A stretch of DNA of 64,000 bases from Cellulomonas wangsupingiae (GTDB taxonomy: Bacteria; Actinomycetota; Actinomycetes; Actinomycetales; Cellulomonadaceae), in the NCBI RefSeq assembly GCF_024508275.1, contig NZ_CP101989.1, positions 3,782,001 through 3,846,000 of the forward strand. The letters run 5' to 3'. Position 1 is the stretch's first letter; the number at the start of each line of letters is the position of its first letter. A program made the translations under genes and the position numbers. The notes beneath the pieces are model-generated. The model did no database searches. It was given only the letters and a program-made list of their open reading frames with translations, and was not told the DNA's origin. Shown here piece after piece: positions 1 through 8,158 of this stretch.

Positions 1-116
1 AGGCCGGGCCGCACGGGCCCGGCTGGCGCGTGCGGGCGGTGCTGCCGCAGCCCGCCGACGTCATGGCAGGCACCGCGGCGCACGCCGCTGCACCGACGAC
101 CGAAGGAGAGGCATGA
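1..116 (+). CDS. C-terminal end of a sensor histidine kinase (partial)
   Basis: The reading frame is open from the window edge to a TGA that overlaps the next start codon (ATGA). The peptide includes [14 protein letters not shown] and then an Ala/Thr-rich tail. A Gly-rich turn followed by a beta strand of the WRVRAVLP type is what the last strand of a HATPase_c domain looks like in NarL-type kinases. The tight coupling to a NarL/LuxR response regulator supports the call. Only about 37 residues are visible, so the class of kinase and its signal cannot be judged. Confidence 0.65.
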   Translation, partial: AGPHGPGWRVRAVLPQPADVMAGTAAHAAAPTTEGEA

Positions 117-787
117 CCCGCGTCCTGCTGGTCGACGACCAGGCGCTCATCCGCATGGGCTTCCGCATGCTCATCGAGAGCGCCGACGACCTCGAGGTCG
201 TCGGCGAGGCCCAGGACGGGCAGTCCGCGATCGAGCAGGCCGCCGCGCTGCGTCCCGACGTGGTGCTGATGGACGTGCGCATGCCCGGCGTCAACGGCAT
301 CGACGCCACCGCGCGCATCGTCGAGGCGCAGCCCGACGTGCGCGTCCTGGTGCTCACGACCTTCGACCTCGACGAGTACGCGTTCGCGGCGCTGCGCGCC
401 GGGGCCAGCGGGTTCCTGCTGAAGGACGCGGCGCCCGCCGAGCTGGCCGCCGCCGTGCGGACCGTCGCGTCCGGCGAGGCGGTGGTGTCCGCGCGGATCA
501 CGCGGCGCATGCTCGAGCTGTTCGCCGAGCACCTGCCGGCGGCCGGCGAGGCCGTCGATCCCGGGGCCCCGCACCCCCGCCTCGCCGCGCTCACCCCGCG
601 CGAGGTGGAGGTGCTGCGCGAGGTCGCCGAAGGGCTGTCGAACGCGGAGATCGCCGACCGGCTTTTCCTGTCCGAGGCGACCGTGAAGACGCATGTCGGG
701 CGGATCCTCGCCAAGCTCGGGGTGCGGGACCGCGTGCAGGCCGTGGTGGTGGCGTACGAGACAGGGCTGGTGCGGGTGGGGGGGTGA
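113..787 (+). CDS. NarL/LuxR-family response regulator
   Basis: A 224-residue two-component regulator. The N-terminal receiver has the acidic pocket (LLVDDQ), the phospho-acceptor Asp at about residue 54 ([10 protein letters not shown]) and the conserved Lys at about 104 (FLLKD). The C-terminal part from about residue 158 is a LuxR-type helix-turn-helix ([29 protein letters not shown]). It would be phosphorylated by the kinase whose last residues precede it and would act as a DNA-binding transcription factor. Start and upstream stop overlap as ATGA, with GGAGAGG just upstream, so the pair is translationally coupled. Target genes cannot be read from the sequence. Confidence 0.95.
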   Translation: MTRVLLVDDQALIRMGFRMLIESADDLEVVGEAQDGQSAIEQAAALRPDVVLMDVRMPGVNGIDATARIVEAQPDVRVLVLTTFDLDEYAFAALRAGASGFLLKDAAPAELAAAVRTVASGEAVVSARITRRMLELFAEHLPAAGEAVDPGAPHPRLAALTPREVEVLREVAEGLSNAEIADRLFLSEATVKTHVGRILAKLGVRDRVQAVVVAYETGLVRVGG

Positions 788-839
788 CCGGGTCGTCCAC
801 AGGGTGGCTGTGAGCTGCTCCACGGATGGGACGAACCGG

Positions 840-845
840 TAGGTT
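840..845 (+). promoter_or_regulatory. -10 element of a leaderless promoter
   Basis: TAGGTT lies 6 bases before the ATG at 852, which puts the expected transcription start at the start codon. There is no Shine-Dalgarno sequence. The same context (GAACCGGTA, then CCGGCATG) precedes the paralogue at 30411. Confidence 0.5.
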
Positions 846-851
846 CCCGGC

Positions 852-1463
852 ATGCGCGTACGCACTCAAAGCAGGTGGTCCGCGGCTGCAGCGGTGGTGC
901 TGATCGGGATGCTCGCTGCCGGGTGCACCGGCGGGTCCGATCCCGCCGAGGCGGGGGCGACGAAGTCGAACGCCGCGACCGGCGCGTCGTCGTCTCCGAC
1001 TCCCTCGGCGTCGACGACGACACTAGACGCGATCGTGGCGCCATCACCGCCCAGTGACGCAGCTTCACCCACCGCGGGCAGTGCGCAGGACACCGCGACG
1101 TACTTCCTCCAGCTCTACCCGTACGTCTACTGGACCGGCGACCTCGCCGAGTGGGACAGGCTCGCCGCGCCGACGTGCATCTACTGCTCCAAGACGCGCG
1201 ACGATGTCTCTCGTCTGACCGATGCCGGGCACCGCGTCACGGGCGGTGCCATCGAGATCACCGACGCACAGAGCGACGAGGTCGAGGCCGGCGCGCTCTT
1301 CTCGGTGTTCGTCCACTTCAGCGAAGCCCCGTCACAAGAGCTGGACGGATCCGGAGCGGCGGTCGCGGCATCGGAAGGCGGCCGGTTCACCGGCCTGGTC
1401 GCGATGCGGTGGACCGGCGCGGACTGGTCCGTCGACGCGGTCGACGTCAGCAGCATCTCGTGA
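852..1463 (+). CDS. DUF6318-like lipoprotein, copy 1
   Basis: A 203-residue secreted lipoprotein. A hydrophobic signal ends in lipobox LAAGC with the lipid Cys at residue 25, followed by a Ser/Thr/Pro-rich linker to about residue 80. The globular part has TYFLQLYPYVYWTGDL and the Cys pair TCIYCSK, which fits my memory of DUF6318 of actinobacterial lipoproteins. It would sit on the outer face of the membrane; no activity is known to me. It overlaps the next gene (TGATG) and is the paralogue of the lipoprotein at 30411, so lipoprotein plus secreted partner appear to be inherited as a unit. The family name is recalled, not searched. Confidence 0.8.
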   Translation: MRVRTQSRWSAAAAVVLIGMLAAGCTGGSDPAEAGATKSNAATGASSSPTPSASTTTLDAIVAPSPPSDAASPTAGSAQDTATYFLQLYPYVYWTGDLAEWDRLAAPTCIYCSKTRDDVSRLTDAGHRVTGGAIEITDAQSDEVEAGALFSVFVHFSEAPSQELDGSGAAVAASEGGRFTGLVAMRWTGADWSVDAVDVSSIS

Positions 1464-2341
1464 TGCGCGGCACGGTTGCTCTCGTGATCGGCGTCGTCGT
1501 CATGGCGCCGCAGGCGTCGGCGGCACCCCCGGAGCGGGGGAACAAGGCCCGCGTCAGTGACGACACTCAGGCATTCGAAGCCCTGTCGTGGCTCCGGGAA
1601 CGCGACGTCCAGCGCGTGCGCGCACTTCCGCCTGAGGAGCGACTCGTCGAGTACGAGCGCGCCCCGTACTGCCGCGAGGCCGCGGCGACATGGGTCATGG
1701 GCTTCGCCGACGGCACCTGCGCCACCGGCGCGGACCTGGCCCAGGCGCCCGTGCAGTGCGAGGAGGGTGACACCGTCGTCATGCCGATGTGGCGACGCGA
1801 ACGCGCGACCCCCGCCTCCGCCTGGAGCGAGTGGACCAACATCGACCCCGGCGGTTGCGGCGTCGACCTGCTCCCCGTGCTGACCGAGGCGGACTTCCGC
1901 CGCCTGCCCCTGCCCGCCCCGACCCTGACCATGCAACCGGACCGCGGGTGGGTCCTGATCAACATCGAGACCATCACCTACACCGACCCCGCACCCATCA
2001 CCCTGCGCACCGACCTGCTCGGCTACGGCATCACCGTCGAAGCCACCCCCACCCGCTGGACCTACGACTACGGCGACGGCCACACCCTGACCACCACCTC
2101 CCCCGGCCACACCTACCCCGACCACGACGTCTTCCACGAGTACGAACAACCCGGCACCTCCGCCATCACCCTCACCGCCGAATGGACCGGCCGCTACCAG
2201 ATCGACGGCAACCCCACCTGGCGCGACATCAACGGCACCGCCACCACCACCGCCACCACCAACCCCTTCACCATCGAAGAACGCACCAGCCGCCTCGTCT
2301 CCGACCTCTGCACCGACAAGCCCAAGCCACCGGACTGCTGA
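1463..2341 (+). CDS. Secreted PKD-like Cys-rich protein, copy 1
   Basis: A 292-residue exported protein. A signal peptide ends near PQASA-AP at about residue 20. The mature part has several Cys residues (YCREAA, GTCATG, VQCEEG, GGCGVD and C-terminal PPDC), which suggests disulfides. The second half has a PKD-like beta-sandwich signature (RWTYDYGDGHTLTTTSPGHTY, then HEYEQPG and ITLTAEWTGRYQ). ATG overlaps the stop of the DUF6318 lipoprotein, so the two are coupled and probably work together at the cell surface. I chose this start because longer in-frame versions run inside the upstream gene. The last 420 bases are almost the same as in the paralogue at 30971. Function unknown. Confidence 0.85.
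   Translation: MRGTVALVIGVVVMAPQASAAPPERGNKARVSDDTQAFEALSWLRERDVQRVRALPPEERLVEYERAPYCREAAATWVMGFADGTCATGADLAQAPVQCEEGDTVVMPMWRRERATPASAWSEWTNIDPGGCGVDLLPVLTEADFRRLPLPAPTLTMQPDRGWVLINIETITYTDPAPITLRTDLLGYGITVEATPTRWTYDYGDGHTLTTTSPGHTYPDHDVFHEYEQPGTSAITLTAEWTGRYQIDGNPTWRDINGTATTTATTNPFTIEERTSRLVSDLCTDKPKPPDC
1922..2341 (+). repeat. Near-identical 420-bp block, left copy
   Basis: It aligns without gaps to 31448-31867 with about 17-18 differences (about 96 percent identity). The same two genes upstream of this block are visibly more divergent (roughly 80 percent over the preceding 280 bases, lower still at the 5' end). The copies are in direct orientation about 29.5 kb apart, either side of the defence island. 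This looks like recent gene conversion or recombination between old paralogues. Confidence 0.9.
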
Positions 2342-2658
2342 GACCCGGCCGCCGCCGGCCACGGCACCCACGTGCGCCCCGGCTCACCCGCGTCCTTGGG
2401 AGGGATGGGCTCGCCAGCGCGTTATCCATCCATAGGCGCTGATCGGTGGATAGCGGGCCGGCAGGCGGGCATGGCAGCGCCCGTGAGCGTCGTCACCACG
2501 GGACGAGACTGCTGACGCGCCTTGCCACGGGCGGCGCCGGATCTCCGTGCGCACGCGGCTACCCCACGTCGCGCTGATCGCCGAGCACCAGCCGCGGCAC
2601 CTCGGACCTGTGGACGACGCCCCCGCGCGTCCGGATTCTTCCGATACGTTCCCCGGCC
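2342..2658. other. Intergenic stretch without a supported gene
   Basis: About 317 bases between the PKD-like gene and the WXG-like cassette. No clear ORF with a good codon pattern and no strong hairpin was seen. A TACGTT -10-like element lies at its end. Confidence 0.5.
2645..2650 (+). promoter_or_regulatory. -10 element (TACGTT) of the WXG-like cassette
   Basis: TACGTT lies 8 bases before the ATG at 2659, with no Shine-Dalgarno sequence between. This fits a leaderless transcript. Confidence 0.4.
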
Positions 2659-2946
2659 ATGGGGCACCTGCGGCTGAGCACCGACGAGCTGATCGCCGTC
2701 GGCACCGACCTGCGCACCGTGGCGCGCGAGTTCGAGGACGCCAACGCGACCAGCGACGGCGTCGCCGAGGCCGTCGGGCACCCGGGCCTGGCCGCCAAGG
2801 TCCGGGACTTCGCACACGGTTGGGACGGCCACCGTGCCGAGATGCTCGAGGAGATCGCCCGCCTCGCCGACGCGTGCACCGGCATCGGCGACAACTTCGA
2901 GCGCATCGACACGGAGTTCGCCGCAGCACTGCGCGGTGACGTGTGA
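2659..2946 (+). CDS. WXG100/ESX-like small helical protein
   Basis: A 95-residue acidic, almost wholly helical protein (LSTDELIAVGTDLRTVAREF, then FAHGWDGHRAEMLEEIARLADAC). The central turn GWDG takes the place of the WXG of ESAT-6-like proteins, and size and helical-hairpin layout match. Such proteins are exported by type VII secretion or form antiparallel pairs with larger WXG-like partners. It heads a run of four coupled or overlapping genes and shares a GTGA overlap with the next. No EccC or other secretion machinery is in the window. The family call rests on pattern and context. Confidence 0.65.
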   Translation: MGHLRLSTDELIAVGTDLRTVAREFEDANATSDGVAEAVGHPGLAAKVRDFAHGWDGHRAEMLEEIARLADACTGIGDNFERIDTEFAAALRGDV

Positions 2947-4262
2947 GCAGGCCGTACTCCTGGTACCCATTGGCATCCAGCGACCCCGTCCCCGGCGACC
3001 CGGCGGTCGTCCGCTCCGTTGGCGACCACTACCGCCAGGTCGCCACCGCCATCGGCGACGCCGAGCGGGTCCTGCGCGCATTGGTCGACGCCCAGGACGC
3101 AGTCTCCGAAGCGGTCGACGCGATCCGCGACCGCACCCACGCCGTCGCCGACCGCATCCGCCGGGCGCACGCCAGGTATGACGCCGCGGGCGACGCCCTG
3201 GTGCGGTACTCGATCCAGCTCGACCTCGCCCAGACCCAGTCCCTCGACGCCCTGCACACCGCCCGGTCCGCACAGCACTCCCTGGACCTCGCCGAGGACG
3301 CCGTCCGCCGCTCGCGGACCCTGCTCGAGGACGCCACCGACCTCGGCGAGGACACCACGACCCAGCAGCGCGCCCTGACCACCGCCCGCACGGAACGCTC
3401 CGACGCCGAGATCGACCTCACGCGCGCCCGGCTCGCCCTCGACGAAGCCGTCGAACGCCGTGACGCCGCCGCCGCGCGTGCCATGGACGAGCTCGACACC
3501 GGCATGGACGACACCCTCCACGACGGGTGGTGGGAGGACTGGGGTGCGGACGTCGCGCAGACCGTGTCGACGTGGGCGGGGAACATCAGCGCCGGCCTCG
3601 GCGTCGCCTCGCTGCTGCTCGGCTGGGTACCCGTCGTCGGCCAGGTCATCATGGCGGCGGCCGTGGTCGCGGGCACCGTGACGCTCGTCGCGGACCTCGC
3701 GCTGGCCCTGAAGAGCGGCGACGGAGAGGACTGGTTCAACGTCGCCATGGGGGTGGTGGGGCTCGCGTCGTTCGGGGCGGGGCGGGTTCTCGCCCGGGCG
3801 GTGGACGCGTTCGACGCGTCAGCGCGCGCCGCGACGTCGCAGGCGGCGCAATCAGCAGTCAGCCGAGCCTTCAGAGTTCTCTCACGTGAACCGGCATCCG
3901 CTCCGCTCGCGGAAACCTCGGTGCACACTCTCGCCGCCGGCAACATCGCCAGTCGAATCAGTACGGCGTGGGCACAGGTCAGGTCGGCCCGTGGCATGGA
4001 CCGGGTGCTCGCGCTGGCGGGACACGGCGACCTCGTCGCGCAGAACAACGTTCTCCGATCGCAGCTGTGGGATGCGTTCCCGTTCCGGCCGGTCGCTTTC
4101 CTGACGCTCGTCGGGCCCACCGTGCGCGGAACGGTCCTCGAAGGAGGCGCGACCGTGCTCTACGTCGGGGACGCGTCGATGGCACTGACTGCGACGAGCC
4201 GAGCTGCCGTCGACCGGGCCTCCTCACCTCCGCCCGCGCCCGCTGACGGGCTCGACCTATGA
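2943..4262 (+). CDS. Putative type VII-secreted helical protein with hydrophobic hairpin
   Basis: A 439-residue protein starting at a GTG that overlaps the previous stop. Residues 20-185 are long amphipathic helices, probably coiled coil (VRSVGDHYRQVATAIGDAERVL and on). WWEDW follows at about 196-200, then a long hydrophobic hairpin at about 215-257 (LLLGWVPVVGQVIMAAAVVAG), which may insert into membranes. The remainder is mixed alpha/beta without a motif I know. N-terminal WXG-like helices before a variable body is the plan of type VII substrates and LXG/WXG toxins, but I see no toxin catalytic motif. The following small genes could encode partner or immunity proteins. Confidence 0.6.
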   Translation: MSRPYSWYPLASSDPVPGDPAVVRSVGDHYRQVATAIGDAERVLRALVDAQDAVSEAVDAIRDRTHAVADRIRRAHARYDAAGDALVRYSIQLDLAQTQSLDALHTARSAQHSLDLAEDAVRRSRTLLEDATDLGEDTTTQQRALTTARTERSDAEIDLTRARLALDEAVERRDAAAARAMDELDTGMDDTLHDGWWEDWGADVAQTVSTWAGNISAGLGVASLLLGWVPVVGQVIMAAAVVAGTVTLVADLALALKSGDGEDWFNVAMGVVGLASFGAGRVLARAVDAFDASARAATSQAAQSAVSRAFRVLSREPASAPLAETSVHTLAAGNIASRISTAWAQVRSARGMDRVLALAGHGDLVAQNNVLRSQLWDAFPFRPVAFLTLVGPTVRGTVLEGGATVLYVGDASMALTATSRAAVDRASSPPPAPADGLDL

Positions 4263-4885
4263 CGCCTGATCGACACCTGCAGGGAGCGCCGGACATGGAA
4301 CCACGCAGGATCTCGACCGTTGCCTGGGGACTCCCAGAGGACTGGATCCACTGGACTCACGGCGACCTCGCACAGGCGGCAGCCAATGCGGCTGCGCTCG
4401 GAGATGACACCTCGACGACCGAAGCCGTGGTGGCGGCCGTGCGAGCCTTCGACTCCGCCATCGACAAGGAATTCCCCGGCACGACCTTCGCCGGCATCTG
4501 GGCGCCAGTCCCCGGGTACCGAAGGCCGTTGGCAACAGCGACGCTCCGCATCGCCTACGCCCCGGAGTCGGGCCGGATGGACCTCGAGACCCTCCTGACC
4601 TTCGTTCGAAACGAGGTGGGTCGCTCCCGGGGCACGCGTCTGCTCGATGTTGCGGCTCTTCCGTCCCGAGTCCTCGCCGGAGAGGCGGTGCTGCGCATCG
4701 TCGACACCACTCCGAGATTCCGGCGGCAGGTCAACCGGGAGTGGACCTGGTTCATCCTCCCGCCAGGCACCGACCGAACGGTCGCCTGCCACATCTCGTC
4801 AGACTCGATCGCCCACTTCGACCAGCTCGCCGACATGTCGACGGACATCGCGAACGCCGTCGAGGTCACCTTGGAGTCGCCATGA
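4259..4885 (+). CDS. Hypothetical protein of the WXG-like cassette
   Basis: A 208-residue soluble protein with no signal peptide or membrane segment. Start overlaps the preceding stop as ATGA and its own stop overlaps the next ATG. It has an N-terminal helical part and a C-terminal alpha/beta part (TWFILPPGTDRTVACHIS, then ADIANAVEVTLE). The C-terminal ending resembles that of its neighbour at 4882, where a short strand plus helix (FDTVVSSVRV) follows, so the two may share a fold. I do not recognise a family. Context suggests a partner, chaperone or immunity-type role for the protein at 2943. Confidence 0.7.
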   Translation: MTPDRHLQGAPDMEPRRISTVAWGLPEDWIHWTHGDLAQAAANAAALGDDTSTTEAVVAAVRAFDSAIDKEFPGTTFAGIWAPVPGYRRPLATATLRIAYAPESGRMDLETLLTFVRNEVGRSRGTRLLDVAALPSRVLAGEAVLRIVDTTPRFRRQVNREWTWFILPPGTDRTVACHISSDSIAHFDQLADMSTDIANAVEVTLESP

Positions 4886-5505
4886 GCGGGATCGGCGACG
4901 GGACAGTCACCGTCCTCCTCCCCGACGACTGGGCCGTCCTCGACCTCGAGGACGACGCAGCGCGCACCGCCTGCGTCGAGGAGCTGGTCGCGCGCCGGCT
5001 GGGCGGGGTGCCGGACCTCGCGCCGTTGCAGGCCGCCATGCGGCAGGAGCTGCTGTGGAGCACCGAACGGGCCGCCCGCGCGGGCGGTGTGCTCATGGCG
5101 CTGGCCGCGGGCACCGGCGGCGCCCCGCCCGTCCCCGCGTCGCTCACGGTGTATCGGGTGCCGGGAAGCCTCGGCGCCCGGGGGCGTGCCGCCATGACCA
5201 GCGTGCTCGCGAGCGACGAACCCGGGCACACGCTCGACCTCGGTGAGGGGCCGGCCGGGACCGTTCTCCGGCGGGTGCGGCCGCCGACCGGTGCGTCGTC
5301 CGGCCTCACGGGTGACCGCGAGGTCCCCGCCCTCGTCGCCGACTACTGGGTCGAGCCGACGCCCGGCGCCCAGCTCGTCTACCTCGTCTTCTCCAGCCCG
5401 CTCGTCGACCTGCGCGACGAGCTCCTCGGACTGTTCGACACCGTCGTGTCGTCGGTCCGCGTGCTCGAGCCCGCCACGCCCCGCACCGCCCAGGAGGACA
5501 TGTGA
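4882..5505 (+). CDS. Hypothetical protein of the WXG-like cassette
   Basis: A 207-residue soluble protein. I use the ATG at 4882 because it overlaps the previous stop (ATGA); upstream in-frame starts lie inside that gene. Features are LLPDDWAVLDLEDD near the N-terminus, a central helical part and a C-terminal half ending in LVYLVFSSPLVDLRDELLGL and a serine/valine-rich strand. This opening and ending are reminiscent of small T7SS-locus proteins of actinobacteria, but I cannot name the family. AGGAGG inside its last codons serves the GTG start of the next gene. Confidence 0.7.
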   Translation: MSGIGDGTVTVLLPDDWAVLDLEDDAARTACVEELVARRLGGVPDLAPLQAAMRQELLWSTERAARAGGVLMALAAGTGGAPPVPASLTVYRVPGSLGARGRAAMTSVLASDEPGHTLDLGEGPAGTVLRRVRPPTGASSGLTGDREVPALVADYWVEPTPGAQLVYLVFSSPLVDLRDELLGLFDTVVSSVRVLEPATPRTAQEDM

Positions 5506-6107
5506 ACCGGCAGTCGACCAGCCGCACCCTGCAGATCGTGGGCGTGCTCGTCCTCGTGGCCCTGTCGTGGCGCCGGGCCGTGTCGTCCGAGGGGTCGTGG
5601 TGGCCCTCGGCGCTCGTCGCCGTCGTGCTCGTCGCCGCCATCGCGGCGGGGGTGTGGTGGTGGTCCCGACGCGACGACGGGAAGCGGCGACGCACCGTCG
5701 CCGCACGGCCCGGGTGGCACACGCACGCAGTGTGGGCGGAGGAGACGCTCGGGGCGTCGCTCGCACAGCTGGGTGCGCCGGACCGCAAGGTGCGAGGCGG
5801 CACGCGGCTGACGTTCGCGTGGTCGGCGTCGGGCGTCGAGCTGTGGCGCGGCGAGGCCGTGCTGTTGAGCCTGCCGTGGGCGCAGGTGTGGACGATCACC
5901 CCGACCACCGGGCGTGCGGCGTCGACCGGCAACCCAGCCGTCGAGCTGGTCACGCCCGAGCCGGTGCGGCTCGTCGTGGTACCGACGCGGCGACCCGACG
6001 GCGGCATGCTGCCCGCGAGCGCCGCGCAGGTCGCGGGGCTGGTCGCGTTGCTGCGTGAGGCTCGGCAGGCGGCGCAGGACGGGACACCCACCCCGACGAG
6101 CGGGTGA
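5502..6107 (+). CDS. Membrane-anchored PH-like protein, tandem paralogue 1
   Basis: A 201-residue protein with a GTG start overlapping the previous stop and AGGAGG at 5493. Two hydrophobic helices (about 10-25 and 33-53, the second ending VWWWSRRDD) are followed by a basic turn and a cytoplasmic domain of short beta strands (GGTRLTFAWSASGVELWRGE, then SLPWAQVWTI). This fits a PH-like sandwich next to two helices, as in many small actinobacterial membrane proteins. Clearly homologous along its length to the protein at 6204. The pair closes the type VII-like cassette and may anchor or regulate it; no enzymatic motif is seen. Confidence 0.75.
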   Translation: MNRQSTSRTLQIVGVLVLVALSWRRAVSSEGSWWPSALVAVVLVAAIAAGVWWWSRRDDGKRRRTVAARPGWHTHAVWAEETLGASLAQLGAPDRKVRGGTRLTFAWSASGVELWRGEAVLLSLPWAQVWTITPTTGRAASTGNPAVELVTPEPVRLVVVPTRRPDGGMLPASAAQVAGLVALLREARQAAQDGTPTPTSG

Positions 6108-6203
6108 ACTGCCGAGGACGCGGGCTTCCACCTTCCCGGGCGGACGGGCCTCGTCGTATCGTCGGCCCCGTCCTGGCCACGCCGCACGATCCCTGGAGAG
6201 ACC

Positions 6204-6809
6204 GTGACCTGGCAGTCCGCGCGTGCCGCCCTGACGACGGTCGGTGTGCTCACCCTGGTCGTCCTCGCCGGGTACTGGATCGCGAAGTCCCCGGAGCCCG
6301 TGTGGTCGCTGCTCGCGCTCGTCGTCGTCGTCGGGGGCCCCGTCGGGTGGTTCTGGTGGAAGGCGCGCCGTGACGACCGCGCGCGGCGCGAGGCCGCGTC
6401 GGCACGGCCCGGGCGGCGCACGCACGCGGTGTGGGCGGACGAGCACCTGGCGTCGGCCCTCGCGGACCTCGGCGTGACGGCCGGCAGGATGCCGGGCGGC
6501 ACGCGGCTCACGCTCGCGTGGTCGCCGTCCGGCGTCGAGCTGTGGCGAGGTCGCGTCGCGCTGACGACACTGCCGTGGACGCAGGTGGCGACGATCGGCC
6601 GGACCATCGGACGTGCGGCGTCGGCGGGCAACCCCGCCGTCGCGCTCGTGACGACCGGGGCGGTGCGGCTCGTGCTCGTCCCCGCACGACGCCCCGACGG
6701 CGGCATGCTGCCGGCGCGCGTCGCGCAGGTCGACGCCCTGGCCATCGAGCTGGAGGAGTCACGGAACACCGCCGCGGACGCCTCACGGATACCGCCGGAG
6801 CTGGTGTGA
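6204..6809 (+). CDS. Membrane-anchored PH-like protein, tandem paralogue 2
   Basis: A 201-residue tandem duplicate of the gene at 5502. It has the same two N-terminal hydrophobic helices (LVVLAGYWIAKSPEP, then LLALVVVVGGPVGWFWW) and the same beta-rich domain (ARPGRRTHAVWADEHLASAL, RLTLAWSPSGVELWRG, LPWTQVATIGRTIGRAAS). GTG start with GGAGAG 5 bases upstream. The long identical blocks point to a fairly recent duplication. It lies 96 bases after copy 1 without overlap, so it may have some independent expression. Function unknown. Confidence 0.75.
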   Translation: MTWQSARAALTTVGVLTLVVLAGYWIAKSPEPVWSLLALVVVVGGPVGWFWWKARRDDRARREAASARPGRRTHAVWADEHLASALADLGVTAGRMPGGTRLTLAWSPSGVELWRGRVALTTLPWTQVATIGRTIGRAASAGNPAVALVTTGAVRLVLVPARRPDGGMLPARVAQVDALAIELEESRNTAADASRIPPELV

Positions 6810-6896
6810 GGCGCGGCGGGCACGACCGGCGATCCCGCCGGGCCGGGCGATCGACATCCCTCCCGCTGCCCGCCCGCGCTGCCGATCTGTGACCCT

Positions 6897-8141
6897 ATGA
6901 GCATGCCCAGCGACGACCTGCCCCGCTCCCCCACGGGACGCGTCCCGCAGTGGGTCGCCGACCAGGCGGCGGGGCAGGCGGCTGACCCGCAGGGATGGCG
7001 AGGGTACGAGACCGAACCTCCCCCGCCGCCGCGGCGCCGGCGCAGCCTGCTGAGCCGGCTGGGCGTGGTCGCGGTCGTCGCCGCGCTCGGGTGGTGGGTG
7101 AGCACCGCGGTGCTGCCGGGGCTGCTGCGCGAGGTCGACGCGCCGGTGCTGGACGGCATCATCGCCGGACGCGTCCCCGACCCTACGCCCGAGGTCGCCG
7201 CGCTGGCCGCCGAGATGTTCCTCACCGACGAGGGCCGGGACCTGCTGTACATGTCCGAGCCGGAGCTGCTGGGCGCCGCGGAGTTCGCCGGCAGGTGCGA
7301 CCGGGGCGACGGCGCCGTCGGCCAGACGGGCGGAGCCGTCGGCTGCTACCACAGCACCGCCGGTGGGCTGGAGACCGGCGGGCGCATCGTCATCTACCAA
7401 CCGGCGGATCCGCGGCTGCACGGGTTCGTCGTCGAGACGGCCGCGCACGAGCTGCTGCACGCCGCGTGGAACGAGCTCACCCCGGACGAGCGGACCGCCG
7501 CCGGTCCCCTGCTCGAGGCCGTCGTCGCGGGCATCGACCCCGCCGACGACCTGCACACCCAGCTTGCCGGCTCGGTGGGGACGTACCCGGAGAACCGGCC
7601 GACGGAGCTGTTCGCGTACCTCGGCAGCCAGGTGTGGCAGCCGGGCGGGTTCGACCCGGCGCTCGAGGCGATGTACGCCCGGTTCATCGCGGACCGCGAG
7701 GCGCTGGTGGCCGTCCACACCGCGTTCGAGCAGCAGATCGACACCATGTCGGCGGAGGTCACCGCCGCGCACGAGGCGCTCAACCAACGGCGTTACGACC
7801 AGCAGCTGGCGACCGCCCAGTTCGAGGCCGACACGGCGGCCCTCGCGCAGTACCGCACGACGATCGAGGAGGAGGAGGCCCGCCTCGCCGGGCTGTCCGC
7901 CTCCGAGCGCGCCCGCTCGCTGCTCTCGTGGACCTGGCGCGACGGCACCCCGCTGCCGGAGGCGCCGGCTGCCGAGCTGATCGCCGACGCACGCGCCCTG
8001 CTCGCCCGGGACGAGGCGGAGCTCGCGGCCCGGTCCGCCGCGCTGCAGGTGAGCGCCGGGGAGGTCGCGGCGGAGGAGGCGCGGGTCGCGGCGCTGCGGA
8101 CGGAGCTCGAGGCGTTGTTCGCGCAGCTGAACCCGGGGTGA
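6897..8141 (+). CDS. Membrane-anchored HExxH metallopeptidase-like protein with coiled-coil tail
   Basis: A 414-residue protein. Residues 1-50 are Pro/Arg-rich and cytoplasmic, one membrane helix covers about 52-72, and the rest is outside. A zincin motif HELLH is at 184-188 in TAAHELLHAAWNEL, with Glu in RPTELFAYL at about 237 as a possible third ligand. Residues 265-410 are heptad-rich with EEEEARLAGL-type segments, predicted coiled coil. I infer a surface zinc peptidase, possibly acting on cell-wall or secreted proteins. It follows the type VII-like cassette on the same strand by 87 bases. The third ligand is a guess. Confidence 0.7.
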   Translation: MSMPSDDLPRSPTGRVPQWVADQAAGQAADPQGWRGYETEPPPPPRRRRSLLSRLGVVAVVAALGWWVSTAVLPGLLREVDAPVLDGIIAGRVPDPTPEVAALAAEMFLTDEGRDLLYMSEPELLGAAEFAGRCDRGDGAVGQTGGAVGCYHSTAGGLETGGRIVIYQPADPRLHGFVVETAAHELLHAAWNELTPDERTAAGPLLEAVVAGIDPADDLHTQLAGSVGTYPENRPTELFAYLGSQVWQPGGFDPALEAMYARFIADREALVAVHTAFEQQIDTMSAEVTAAHEALNQRRYDQQLATAQFEADTAALAQYRTTIEEEEARLAGLSASERARSLLSWTWRDGTPLPEAPAAELIADARALLARDEAELAARSAALQVSAGEVAAEEARVAALRTELEALFAQLNPG

Positions 8142-8158
8142 GGGGTGGCGCGGCTGCC

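Noticed and set aside
1181-2371. 396-codon minus-strand frame across the first cassette
   Set aside because: Low-complexity Gly/Val/Ala chain opposite a gene with signal peptide and PKD-like motif; a shadow of GC-rich coding DNA.
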